NCBI GenBank assembly: GCA_946408295.1
Contig: CAMJRT010000022.1
Span: 1 to 11,384 of the forward strand
DNA from: an uncultured Bacteroidales bacterium
GTDB lineage: Bacteria > Bacteroidota > Bacteroidia > Bacteroidales > UBA932
Direction: 5' to 3'
DNA: 11,384 nt
Positions within the stretch are counted from its first letter, which is position 1. Every line of letters begins with the position of its first letter. The notes under the pieces are model-generated. The model saw nothing but the letters and a program-made list of their open reading frames with translations. It was not told the origin of the DNA and made no database searches. Below are positions 1 through 6,332 of this stretch, piece after piece. The translations under genes were made by a program, and so were the position numbers.

Positions 1-883
1 CCAGGGCGTTCTGAAGCATACGGACAAAGTCCAGCATTCCTACGGGCCTCCCGCTGCCAATATTATAGAGACGGAAGGGAGCCGACGCCTCGACTGCAAG
101 ACGGGGGGCCTCCGGCGCCCCTCCTACGCACAAGGCTGCATTCCCGACGCCAGGCCCCCCGGCCATCACCCGGACAATCCCCTCGACGACATCGTCGATG
201 TAGGTGAAATCGCGGCGGCAACGGCCTTCGTTATAGAGGGGCACGACCTCCCCGCGCAGCCACTGCCGGGTAAATTTAAAATAAGCCATATCGGGCCGGC
301 CCGCCGGACCATAGACGGAGAAAAAACGAAGCCCCGTCGCCGGAAGGCCAGACAAGCGGGCGGCAACATACGCCAAGGATTCGTCGCAGATTTTGGAAGC
401 GGCGTACAGACTCACGGGATGGTCCGTAGCGGCATCTTCCCGAAAAGGGACCGGGGCGTTCTCGCCATAGACACTGCTGCTGGAAGCAAAAATGAAATGC
501 TCCACCGGATGACGCCGGGACGCCCCCAGTATGCTATAGAATCCCCGGACATTGCTTTCCAGACAAACGGACGGATGCGTCAAACTGTAGCGCACCCCCG
601 CTTGGGCCGCCAGATGAACGACCGTATCGAAATGATATTGCGAAAAAAGGGAATCGAGCAAGGACTCATCGCAGATATCGCCTTTTACAAAGCGATATTC
701 TATCGGGGAATCTCCCGCAAGCCGCTCGATTTCCCGCAAGCGGTACTCTTTGAGCGAAACATCGTAATAGTCGTTCAGATTATCCAACCCTACGATGCAA
801 GCGGCCGTACTGTCTTTCAACAGCCGGCCCACCAGATGAGCCCCGATAAATCCGGCACTGCCGGTAACGAGAATTCTTTTCAA
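1..883 (-). CDS. UDP-glucuronate 4-epimerase-like NAD-dependent epimerase (3' end cut by window edge)
   Basis: Short-chain-dehydrogenase-type sugar-nucleotide epimerase; the family interconverts UDP-glucuronate and UDP-galacturonate for surface polysaccharide. The 294 visible residues open with the Rossmann motif TGSAGFIG (residues 7-14), followed by DNLNDYYDVSLKEYRL (34-49), typical of the LspL/CapI glucuronate epimerase branch. The catalytic block SSSSVYG is at 134-140, the YxxxK pair is Tyr160/Lys164, and GRPDMAYFKFT is at 195-205. About 40-50 C-terminal residues are missing compared with the usual length of about 340. The start is TTG at 883: the rnfA stop TGA lies in the same frame just upstream, no other start codon lies between, and the protein then begins exactly at the family's usual (M)KRILVTG. 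It follows rnfA after 12 nt and has no visible Shine-Dalgarno or terminator before it, so it is probably the tail of the same transcript. Family membership is sure; substrate specificity is inferred from motifs. Confidence 0.88.
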   Translation of the reverse strand, partial: MKRILVTGSAGFIGAHLVGRLLKDSTAACIVGLDNLNDYYDVSLKEYRLREIERLAGDSPIEYRFVKGDICDESLLDSLFSQYHFDTVVHLAAQAGVRYSLTHPSVCLESNVRGFYSILGASRRHPVEHFIFASSSSVYGENAPVPFREDAATDHPVSLYAASKICDESLAYVAARLSGLPATGLRFFSVYGPAGRPDMAYFKFTRQWLRGEVVPLYNEGRCRRDFTYIDDVVEGIVRVMAGGPGVGNAALCVGGAPEAPRLAVEASAPFRLYNIGSGRPVGMLDFVRMLQNAL

Positions 884-895
884 ATCAAAGAAAAA

Positions 896-1498
896 TCAAT
901 ACACCATTCCGCTGAAGCCCATAAAGGCGAGGGCCAGCAGACCGGCGGTAACCAGCGCGATGGGAACGCCCTTGAAGGATTCGGGAACCTTATTCAAAGA
1001 GAGGTGCTCGCGCAATCCGGCGAACAAAATCATCGCCAGGCCATAGCCCAGGGCGGTCGCAAACGCATAGACCGTCGCCTCGGCCAGGTTGAACAGATGG
1101 GGCTGGCCGCCGAAGAAGGAAAATTCCTTGGTAACGACATTGAGGGCCACGCCCAGCACCGCGCAGTTGGTCGTAATCAAGGGCAGGAAAATGCCGAGCG
1201 CGGCATACAGGGCCGGGCTGATCTTCTTGAGTACGATTTCCACCATTTGCACCAGGGCGGCAATCACCAGAATGAATACGATGGTCTGCAAATAGGTAAT
1301 CTGGAACAAAAGCAGCAGTTTGTTGAGCAGAAAGGTCACCACCGTCGCCAAGGTAATGACGAAGCAGACGGCCCCGCTCATCCCCACGGCCGTATCAATT
1401 TTACTGGAAACCCCCAGGAACGGGCACACGCCCAGGAACTGGCTCAGCAGGATATTATTGACAAATATCGCAGAGATAATAATAAATAGATATTCCAT
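896..1498 (-). CDS. rnfA: Rnf complex subunit A (RnfA)
   Basis: Integral membrane subunit of the ion-translocating ferredoxin:NAD+ oxidoreductase, homologous to NqrE. It is about 200 residues with six hydrophobic segments. Family signatures are FLGVCPFLGVS near residues 21-31 (Cys25) and LGIFLPLITTNCAVLGVAL near 101-119 (Cys112); in the Rnf/Nqr family these two cysteines, with the equivalent pair in RnfE, hold an iron centre inside the membrane. The C-terminal LAFMGFSGMVY also matches RnfA. I chose the ATG at 1498 because MEYLFIII aligns with the E. coli RnfA start; a GTG two codons upstream at 1504 is the alternative. Unlike the other rnf junctions, this gene does not touch its upstream partner: 143 nt, mostly an inverted-repeat element, separate it from rnfE. 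The epimerase gene follows after 12 nt. Confidence 0.96.
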   Translation of the reverse strand: MEYLFIIISAIFVNNILLSQFLGVCPFLGVSSKIDTAVGMSGAVCFVITLATVVTFLLNKLLLLFQITYLQTIVFILVIAALVQMVEIVLKKISPALYAALGIFLPLITTNCAVLGVALNVVTKEFSFFGGQPHLFNLAEATVYAFATALGYGLAMILFAGLREHLSLNKVPESFKGVPIALVTAGLLALAFMGFSGMVY

Positions 1499-1514
1499 AT
1501 TCACAAATATTTTA

Positions 1515-1633
1515 TATCCCCATTGCTTGTTTCAAACCTGTGCCACCCTCGGCATCATAAGAGGGAGGGGCCCACAAACGAAGCGCTGTGAGAGGGACCG
1601 CGAAGCGGGGGTTTGAAACAAGCAATGGGGATA
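1515..1633. repeat. 119-bp element with perfect 24-bp terminal inverted repeats (MITE-like or dispersed intergenic repeat)
   Basis: The left arm 1515-1538 (begins TATCCCCATTGC, ends TTTCAAACC) and right arm 1610-1633 (begins GGTTTGAAAC, ends ATGGGGATA) are exact reverse complements over 24 bp. Similarity continues outward a few bases into AT-rich sequence if a 2-nt bulge is allowed. The 71-nt interior is GC-rich. It holds two copies of CGAAGCG 22 nt apart (1579-1585 and 1601-1607), each preceded by a GAGGGA-like purine run, and a small CCGC-GAA-GCGG hairpin at 1598-1608. No open reading frame inside looks real, and I see no convincing target-site duplication. It lies between rnfE and rnfA. 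In mRNA either strand could form a long hairpin. The structure is seen directly; mobility or repetition elsewhere in the genome is inferred. Confidence 0.85.
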
Positions 1634-1641
1634 AAATTTCA

Positions 1642-2223
1642 CTACTTCGTTACTTTTTTAAACAATACAATCAGGTAGGCCAGCACGATGAAAGCGCCCG
1701 GCGCCAGCACGAAGGCAAGGATATTATACTCGGAAGGAAGGAATTTCCAGCCGAACAGACTGCCGCTTCCCAACACTTCCCGAACCAGGCCCAGCAAGGT
1801 CAGCGCCAGGGTGAAACCCAGTCCGATGCCAATGCCGTCCAGCGCGGAATCCACCACCCCGTTTTTGTTGGCGAAGGCTTCGGCCCGGCCCAGGATGATG
1901 CAGTTCACCACAATCAGCGGGATGAACAGGCCGAGCGTTTCATACACATCGGGCACATAGGCCTGCATCAAGAGTTGCAACAGGGTCACGAAGGTCGCAA
2001 TCACCACGATGTAGGAAGGAATGCGCACCTTGTCGGGAATGAAGCGTGCAATCGCGGAAATCGTAATATTGGAGAAAATCAGCACCGCCATCGTGGCCAG
2101 CCCCATACTCATTCCGTTGAGGGCGGAAGTGGTCGTAGCCAAAGTCGGGCACATTCCCAGCAGGAGGACGAAAGTAGGATTCTCCTTGACAATCCCTTTG
2201 GTAATGATGGATAATTTACTCAT
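1642..2223 (-). CDS. rnfE: Rnf complex subunit E (RnfE)
   Basis: Integral membrane subunit of the Rnf ferredoxin:NAD+ oxidoreductase, homologous to NqrD and paralogous to RnfA. It has 193 residues and about six membrane segments. Signatures are KENPTFVLLLGMCPTLATTTSA near residues 13-34 (Cys25) and LGLFIPLIVVNCIILGRAEAFA near 97-118 (Cys108). The two cysteines match those that bind the membrane iron centre shared with RnfA. The short C-terminal tail VLFKKVTK is cytoplasmic-like and positively charged. The ATG at 2223 overlaps the end of rnfG by 8 nt, suggesting coupled translation. Downstream, the inverted-repeat element starts 9 nt past the stop codon, so rnfE is the last subunit gene before the break in the operon. 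Confidence 0.96.
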   Translation of the reverse strand: MSKLSIITKGIVKENPTFVLLLGMCPTLATTTSALNGMSMGLATMAVLIFSNITISAIARFIPDKVRIPSYIVVIATFVTLLQLLMQAYVPDVYETLGLFIPLIVVNCIILGRAEAFANKNGVVDSALDGIGIGLGFTLALTLLGLVREVLGSGSLFGWKFLPSEYNILAFVLAPGAFIVLAYLIVLFKKVTK

Positions 2224-2788
2224 GGTTTTTCTCCTTGACGGTTAAAAGATGATAGACGCGGCAGGCCTGCTCCACGGCTTTGCAATAAGCGCGGGAGGTA
2301 ATGGTCGAGGCCGTAATGGCATCGATGTGCCCCCCGTCCTTGCGTACCTGCAGCACTTTTTCCGCAGGGTCGAAATGGTCGAACTGGCCCTTGAAGGCCG
2401 GATCGGTGCAATTGGCACCCAGACCGGGCGTTTCATTGTGGGAGAGTACGGAGGTACTCCAGACCCGTCCGGCGTCATCGAAGCCCACCATCAACACCAG
2501 CGTACCGCCGAAGCCGATGACCGGAGAAACGACGGCATAGCCCACGACGGAAGTATCGACCGAAGCCGTGTAGCAGACATAATCGGTACCCCCCATCGTC
2601 ACCACCTCGCTCTCCGCTTTTTCAAAGTCGGGAAGCACCTGGGCGAGCGTTGCTTTGGTCTTATTTTGCTGAGCCTGGGCAATCGGAGCGGCCGTCAGGT
2701 GGCTGACCAGTGCGAGGAGCGCCGAACAGACCAGGCAGATGGTCAGCAGACACAGGGTCATATTCTTGAAAGAAGATTTCGCAGCCAT
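2216..2788 (-). CDS. rnfG: Rnf complex subunit G (RnfG), FMN-binding
   Basis: Membrane-anchored, periplasm-facing flavoprotein subunit of the Rnf complex, homologous to NqrC. The 190 residues comprise a short basic N-terminus, one membrane anchor (about residues 9-31) and an FMN-binding domain. The conserved HNETPGLGA is at 117-125. The flavin attachment motif at 156-165 reads DAITASTITS; Thr162 corresponds to the threonine that carries FMN through a phosphoester bond. The motif is TAST rather than the textbook SGAT: the acceptor threonine is kept but the glycine-alanine pair differs. The gene is slightly shorter than many RnfG proteins. Its ATG shares one base with the rnfD stop (TAATG), and its end overlaps rnfE by 8 nt. 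Confidence 0.94.
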   Translation of the reverse strand: MAAKSSFKNMTLCLLTICLVCSALLALVSHLTAAPIAQAQQNKTKATLAQVLPDFEKAESEVVTMGGTDYVCYTASVDTSVVGYAVVSPVIGFGGTLVLMVGFDDAGRVWSTSVLSHNETPGLGANCTDPAFKGQFDHFDPAEKVLQVRKDGGHIDAITASTITSRAYCKAVEQACRVYHLLTVKEKNHE

Positions 2789-3789
2789 TATTTCGTCCTC
2801 CCAAATTTAGGTTGATGACAGTAGCGATTGATGAGGGGCACGAAGGCGTTCATCAGCAGAATCGCGAAACTCATACCTTCCGGATAAGCGCCGAAATAAC
2901 GGATGAGCATCGTCTGGAGGCCGATACCGAAACCATAGATGACGCAGCCGGTGTTGCTCATCGGGCTGGTCACATAGTCGGTCGCCATAAAGATGGAACC
3001 CAGCAGCACGCCGCCCGTGAGCATATTGAAGAGCGGATCCGTGTAGGCGGAGGGATTGATGAAAGAGAACACCATACTGATACCGATGATGGTCGCCCAG
3101 ATGGACAGGGTGGTGGTCGCCTTGATGACCTTGCGCGCCAGCAGATAGGCAAAACCCACCAGCAGGGCCAGGGCGCTGAGTTCTCCGGCGCTGCCGCCGA
3201 CGCGGGCGAACAACATTTCCTTGTAAGAGAAGGAATGGGCGGCAAAAATTTCGTCCAGCGTCATTCCGGAACGAAGCCCCTCGCTCACGACGCCCAGGGG
3301 TGTGGCGCCGCTGACGGCATCCACCTGCGAAAAGCCCCAGGCGGAGGAAATGCTCGCCGGAGCGCTCCAGTCCGTCATAAGGGACGGGAAGGAAACCAGC
3401 AGGAACACGCGGGCGGCGATGGCGGGGTTGAACACATTCTGTCCCAGGCCGCCGAAAGTCATCTTGACCACGCCGATGGCGAAAACGGAACCGACAACGG
3501 CCACCCACCAGGGGCAGGAAGCCGGCAGGTTGAGGGCCAGCAGCAGACCGGTCACGGCCGCCGAGCCGTCACGCAAAGTGGAGGGCGTATGCTGAATGAA
3601 ACGCTCGATGGCGTATTCGGTCAACATACAGGCGCAGATGCACACGGCCACCAGCAAGAGTTCCGCCCAGCCATAGAAGACGAGCGAAACAAGGGTGGCG
3701 GGCGCCAGGGCAATCAACACATCCCGCATAATGGATGCGGTGGACGCCGGCGCGTGAATATGGGGAGAAGGAGAAATTACAAAAGCCAT
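2788..3789 (-). CDS. rnfD: Rnf complex subunit D (RnfD), covalent flavoprotein
   Basis: Polytopic membrane subunit of the Rnf complex, homologous to NqrB, which carries covalently bound FMN and is thought to form part of the ion channel. The 333 residues start FVISPSPHIHAP, the usual RnfD opening. Signatures are DGSAAVTGLLLALNLP (74-89), GGLGQNVFNPAIAARVFLL (113-131), the FMN motif SGAT at 160-163 with acceptor Thr163, and GSIFMATDYVTSP (264-276). Several strongly hydrophobic segments fill the rest. The reading frame stays open upstream to 3999, but the ATG at 3789 is chosen because the family homology begins there and it lies one base after the rnfC stop; the upstream part is rnfC read out of frame. 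The last base of its stop codon is the first base of the rnfG ATG. Confidence 0.97.
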   Translation of the reverse strand: MAFVISPSPHIHAPASTASIMRDVLIALAPATLVSLVFYGWAELLLVAVCICACMLTEYAIERFIQHTPSTLRDGSAAVTGLLLALNLPASCPWWVAVVGSVFAIGVVKMTFGGLGQNVFNPAIAARVFLLVSFPSLMTDWSAPASISSAWGFSQVDAVSGATPLGVVSEGLRSGMTLDEIFAAHSFSYKEMLFARVGGSAGELSALALLVGFAYLLARKVIKATTTLSIWATIIGISMVFSFINPSAYTDPLFNMLTGGVLLGSIFMATDYVTSPMSNTGCVIYGFGIGLQTMLIRYFGAYPEGMSFAILLMNAFVPLINRYCHQPKFGRTK

Positions 3790-3790
3790 A

Positions 3791-5158
3791 TCAATTCTTA
3801 GGTCTGGATTTAATGATTCGCAACATATCTCCTTTGGCGATACGGATGGTATCGAGCAAAGGCAGGTTCGCCGGGCAGGAATACTGGCAGCAGCCGCATT
3901 CGATGCAATCGTGGACGGCATTCTTTTCCAACGCCGTGAAATCGCCCGCTTCGGCCAGTTTCTTGAGCAGGAACGGCTCCAAGCCCATCGGACAGGCATC
4001 GGCGCAGCGTCCGCAACGGATGCAGGGGCCTTCGGGAAGACGGAGCGTCTGCCCGCCCGTCAAGTACAGGATGGCGGAAGAGCCCTTGACCGTGGTGGCA
4101 TCCACACGGGCAACCGCCTTGCCCATCATCGGACCGCCGCTGATGATTTTGGCCGCCCCCTCGGGCACTCCTCCCGCCTGTTCCATAATGAAAGACAAGG
4201 GAACGCCGATGCGGAACAGGTAGTTGTGCTGCCTTTCGACCGGCAGACAATCCCCCGTAACGGTCAGTACGTTGGTAATCAAAGGTTTGTTCTTCTGCAC
4301 CGCCTCATACACGGCCAGGGTGGTGCCGATATTCTGAACGACGGCGCCCACATCGATGGGAAGCCCCATCGACTTGACCTGTCGCCCGGTCAGGGCGTCG
4401 ATCAACTGTTTCTCCCCGCCTTGCGGATATTTTTTCTTCAGGGGACGGATCTCGATGTTGCGGTAGGCCGGATTGCGGTCGGCCAGTCCGGACAAGAGTT
4501 CGGAAAGATGCCCGATGGCTTCGGGTTTGTTCTCTTCAATGCCGATGAGGCAGCGGGGACCGTCCAACACTTTTTGCATCAAGGCCGCGCCTACCAGCAC
4601 CTCGGCTCCCCTTTCCATCATCACGCGGTAGTCGCTGGTCAGATAGGGCTCGCACTCGGCGCCGTTAATCAGCAGAAATTCCGCTTTCTTGCCCGGAGGC
4701 GGAGCCAGTTTGACGTGCGTGGGGAAGGTCGCACCGCCCAGACCGACGACGCCGTTCTGTTTAATGCGGTCCAGAATCCAAGCCTTGTCTTCCGGCAGTT
4801 CCGTCACCAAATCGGCGCTACGGTCGATGCTCTCTTCCCATTCATCCCCTTCCACGGCAATCTCGATATGGGTGACTTTGTTGCCAGCAAGGTCTTCGCG
4901 GGGACCGACCGACTTGACGGTGCCGCTCACCGGGGAATGGACACAGGCGGAAATAAAGCCGCCGGGCTCGGCAATCAGCTGACCCACCTTGACGGTGTCG
5001 CCGGGAGCGACCAGGGGCTTGGCCGGCGCGCCCAGGTGCTGGGCCATCGACACATAGACCTTGTCGGGCAGAGGAAGCACTTCAATCGGGCAATCGCGGG
5101 AGATTTTCCGGTCATCGGGGTGAACGCCCCCGATGGAAAAGGTATTCAATTTTTCCAT
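3791..5158 (-). CDS. rnfC: Rnf complex subunit C (RnfC), NADH- and Fe-S-binding
   Basis: Peripheral cytoplasmic subunit of the Rnf complex that exchanges electrons with NAD+/NADH. Counting from the ATG at 5158 it has 455 residues. Order: an N-terminal domain with a lipoyl-like barrel (VAPGDTVKVGQLIAEPGG, about 50-67, and HSPVSGTVKSV, 74-84); a Rossmann-like nucleotide/FMN fold starting VGLGGATFP (138-146), with INGAECEPY (164-172); an SLBB-like region; and two [4Fe-4S] motifs, CIRCGRCADACP (Cys379, 382, 385, 389) and CIECGCCQYSCP (Cys418, 421, 424, 428). It lacks the long alanine/lysine-rich C-terminal repeat tail seen in E. coli RnfC. The ATG at 5158 shares its A with the rnfB TGA stop (TGATG), which favours it over the GTG one codon upstream at 5161. 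rnfD starts one base after its stop. Confidence 0.97.
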   Translation of the reverse strand: MEKLNTFSIGGVHPDDRKISRDCPIEVLPLPDKVYVSMAQHLGAPAKPLVAPGDTVKVGQLIAEPGGFISACVHSPVSGTVKSVGPREDLAGNKVTHIEIAVEGDEWEESIDRSADLVTELPEDKAWILDRIKQNGVVGLGGATFPTHVKLAPPPGKKAEFLLINGAECEPYLTSDYRVMMERGAEVLVGAALMQKVLDGPRCLIGIEENKPEAIGHLSELLSGLADRNPAYRNIEIRPLKKKYPQGGEKQLIDALTGRQVKSMGLPIDVGAVVQNIGTTLAVYEAVQKNKPLITNVLTVTGDCLPVERQHNYLFRIGVPLSFIMEQAGGVPEGAAKIISGGPMMGKAVARVDATTVKGSSAILYLTGGQTLRLPEGPCIRCGRCADACPMGLEPFLLKKLAEAGDFTALEKNAVHDCIECGCCQYSCPANLPLLDTIRIAKGDMLRIIKSRPKN

Positions 5159-6036
5159 CACGCTTCGGTTTTAGGAGTTTGAGGGGCATCAGCCGCCGGT
5201 TTGGGGGCCGGTTTGGGCGGGAAGCCGACGGCGTGGACGGCCCCGGTCGGGCATTCTTCCACACACTTCTTGCACAACTTGCACTTGGTGAAATCGATGT
5301 AGGCCAGGTTGTTCTCTACCGTAATGGCCTCGTGGGTACACACCTTGGCGCACTTGCCGCAGCCGATACAAGCCGACTGACAGGCCTTGCGGGCGATACC
5401 GCCTTTTTCCTGATTGCGGCAACGCACATACACGCGAATGCCCCGGGGACCTTTGTTGCGCAGTTCGATGATCCCTTTCGGGCAGGTCTTCACGCATTTG
5501 CCGCAGGCGGTACACAGGTTTTCATCCACCACGGGCAGGCCGGTTTCGGCATCCATCGACAAAGCGCCGAACGGACAAGCGGCCACACAGTCGCCGCAGC
5601 CCACACAACCATAGGCGCAACCCGTGTCTCCACTATACAGGGAGGCTTTCACCCGGCAGGAAAGTTTTCCATCATACACATTGATGCGGGGACGGGCCTC
5701 ACAAGTCCCGTTGCAGCGTACCACCGCCACCATCGGAGCCTTGGCCGTCGCCTCGATTCCCAATACAGCAGCCACTTTTTTCATCACTTCGTTGCCGCCG
5801 ACCGGGCAGAAGTTCTCATCGACATTCCCCTTCTCCACGCAGGATTGGGCAAAAGCCCGGCAACCGGCAAAACCACAACCGCCGCAGTTGGCGCCCGGCA
5901 TCACTTTTTCAATCTCATCGATACGCGGATCCTCCTCCACTTTGAATTTGGAGGCGACCCCATACAAGATGATGGCCAGCAAGGCACCCAACACGGTCAG
6001 CAAAACAACCGTCGTGATCATTGCACTTGACATCAT
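5158..6036 (-). CDS. rnfB: Rnf complex subunit B (RnfB), polyferredoxin with extra clusters
   Basis: Electron-entry subunit of the Rnf complex; takes electrons from reduced ferredoxin. The 292 residues start with one membrane anchor (about 7-26). A [4Fe-4S] domain follows with CGGCGFAGC (Cys51, 54, 59) and Cys77, then a cysteine segment RCNGTC (Cys108, 112) with Cys127 and Cys140. Four ferredoxin motifs come next: Cys144/147/150/154, 175/178/181/185, 223/226/229/233 and 252/255/258/262. That is two more than the short proteobacterial RnfB (about 190 residues), consistent with the long form found in Bacteroidetes and some anaerobes. The tail from 273 is proline/alanine/lysine-rich. The ATG at 6036 overlaps the preceding gene as ATGA, supporting this start over the second Met at 6033. 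Its stop overlaps the rnfC ATG. Confidence 0.97.
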   Translation of the reverse strand: MMSSAMITTVVLLTVLGALLAIILYGVASKFKVEEDPRIDEIEKVMPGANCGGCGFAGCRAFAQSCVEKGNVDENFCPVGGNEVMKKVAAVLGIEATAKAPMVAVVRCNGTCEARPRINVYDGKLSCRVKASLYSGDTGCAYGCVGCGDCVAACPFGALSMDAETGLPVVDENLCTACGKCVKTCPKGIIELRNKGPRGIRVYVRCRNQEKGGIARKACQSACIGCGKCAKVCTHEAITVENNLAYIDFTKCKLCKKCVEECPTGAVHAVGFPPKPAPKPAADAPQTPKTEA

Positions 6037-6332
6037 AATGATTTATTGGTAAATAATTTTTCCCATTTCGCGCGCATCAGGCGCAAAACCATATAATACA
6101 GACCGAGGACGGCAAAAGCGCACAACGCCGCCCAGCCTTCGGCAAGGCCCGCCGCGCTCACGCCGCACAATACGGCCAAAAAAAGCAAAATCGGATAAAC
6201 GTAGGAAATCCGCACGGCTTTATGCGCCAAGGACACAGGCAAGGAACAGGCCTGCTCCCGATCCTCCTCACGCCGACCGCACAAAAATTGGGCGTGACAC
6301 GCAGAACAACCCTTATACGAATCTTCTTTCAT
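6033..6332 (-). CDS. Shortened RseC-like (SoxR-reducing system) membrane protein
   Basis: A 99-residue protein that resembles the RseC/MucC family, whose members are small inner-membrane proteins commonly encoded beside rnf genes and linked in E. coli to SoxR reduction and sigma-E control. Visible parts: cysteines CSACHAQFLCG (Cys9, 12, 18) plus Cys29, two membrane helices (about 43-63 and 66-86), and a C-terminal LYYMVLRLMRAKWEKLF that matches the end of Bacteroidetes RseC. Family members are usually about 140 residues; here the beta-rich N-terminus before the cysteines (about 30 residues) and most of the linker after them are missing. The upstream frame carries a TGA stop within about 17 codons, so this is not a mis-chosen start. 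The ATG overlaps the dnaB stop (TAATG), and its TGA overlaps the rnfB ATG. The family call rests on topology, cysteines and position; function is unproven. Confidence 0.65.
   Translation of the reverse strand: MKEDSYKGCSACHAQFLCGRREEDREQACSLPVSLAHKAVRISYVYPILLFLAVLCGVSAAGLAEGWAALCAFAVLGLYYMVLRLMRAKWEKLFTNKSL

Noticed and set aside
884..895. Terminator between rnfA and the epimerase
   Set aside because: Only 12 nt separate the genes; the T-rich stretch has no preceding hairpin that I can find.
419..1489. Long plus-strand open frame of 356 codons across the epimerase and rnfA
   Set aside because: It is antisense to two well-supported genes, is very rich in Gln, His, Arg and Gly as expected of an antisense shadow in GC-rich DNA, and matches no family I recognise.
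1499..1535. Possible promoter for rnfA formed by TTTG in the right-hand part of the hairpin and an AATATTTG box
   Set aside because: The -7 box lacks the first T of TAnnTTTG, and the implied start would fall at or inside the rnfA start codon, leaving no leader. I consider it chance.
1515..1633. CRISPR array or tRNA-like structure at the rnfE-rnfA junction
   Set aside because: There is a single pair of inverted arms, no regularly spaced direct repeats with unique spacers, and no cloverleaf or CCA-type end.
2812..3801. Plus-strand open frame of 329 codons opposite rnfD
   Set aside because: Antisense to a clear rnfD and lacking any recognisable domain.
3790..3999. N-terminal extension of rnfD up to 3999
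   Set aside because: These codons overlap the cluster-bearing end of rnfC out of frame, and RnfD homology starts at the ATG at 3789.
3911..5182. Plus-strand open frame of 423 codons opposite rnfC
   Set aside because: rnfC on the minus strand has unmistakable cluster motifs over the same bases; the antisense frame has low-complexity Gly/Gln/His-rich composition without motifs.
5179..6030. Plus-strand open frame of 283 codons opposite rnfB
   Set aside because: Antisense shadow of the cysteine-rich rnfB; its Ala/Gly/His-rich composition follows from the codons on the other strand.
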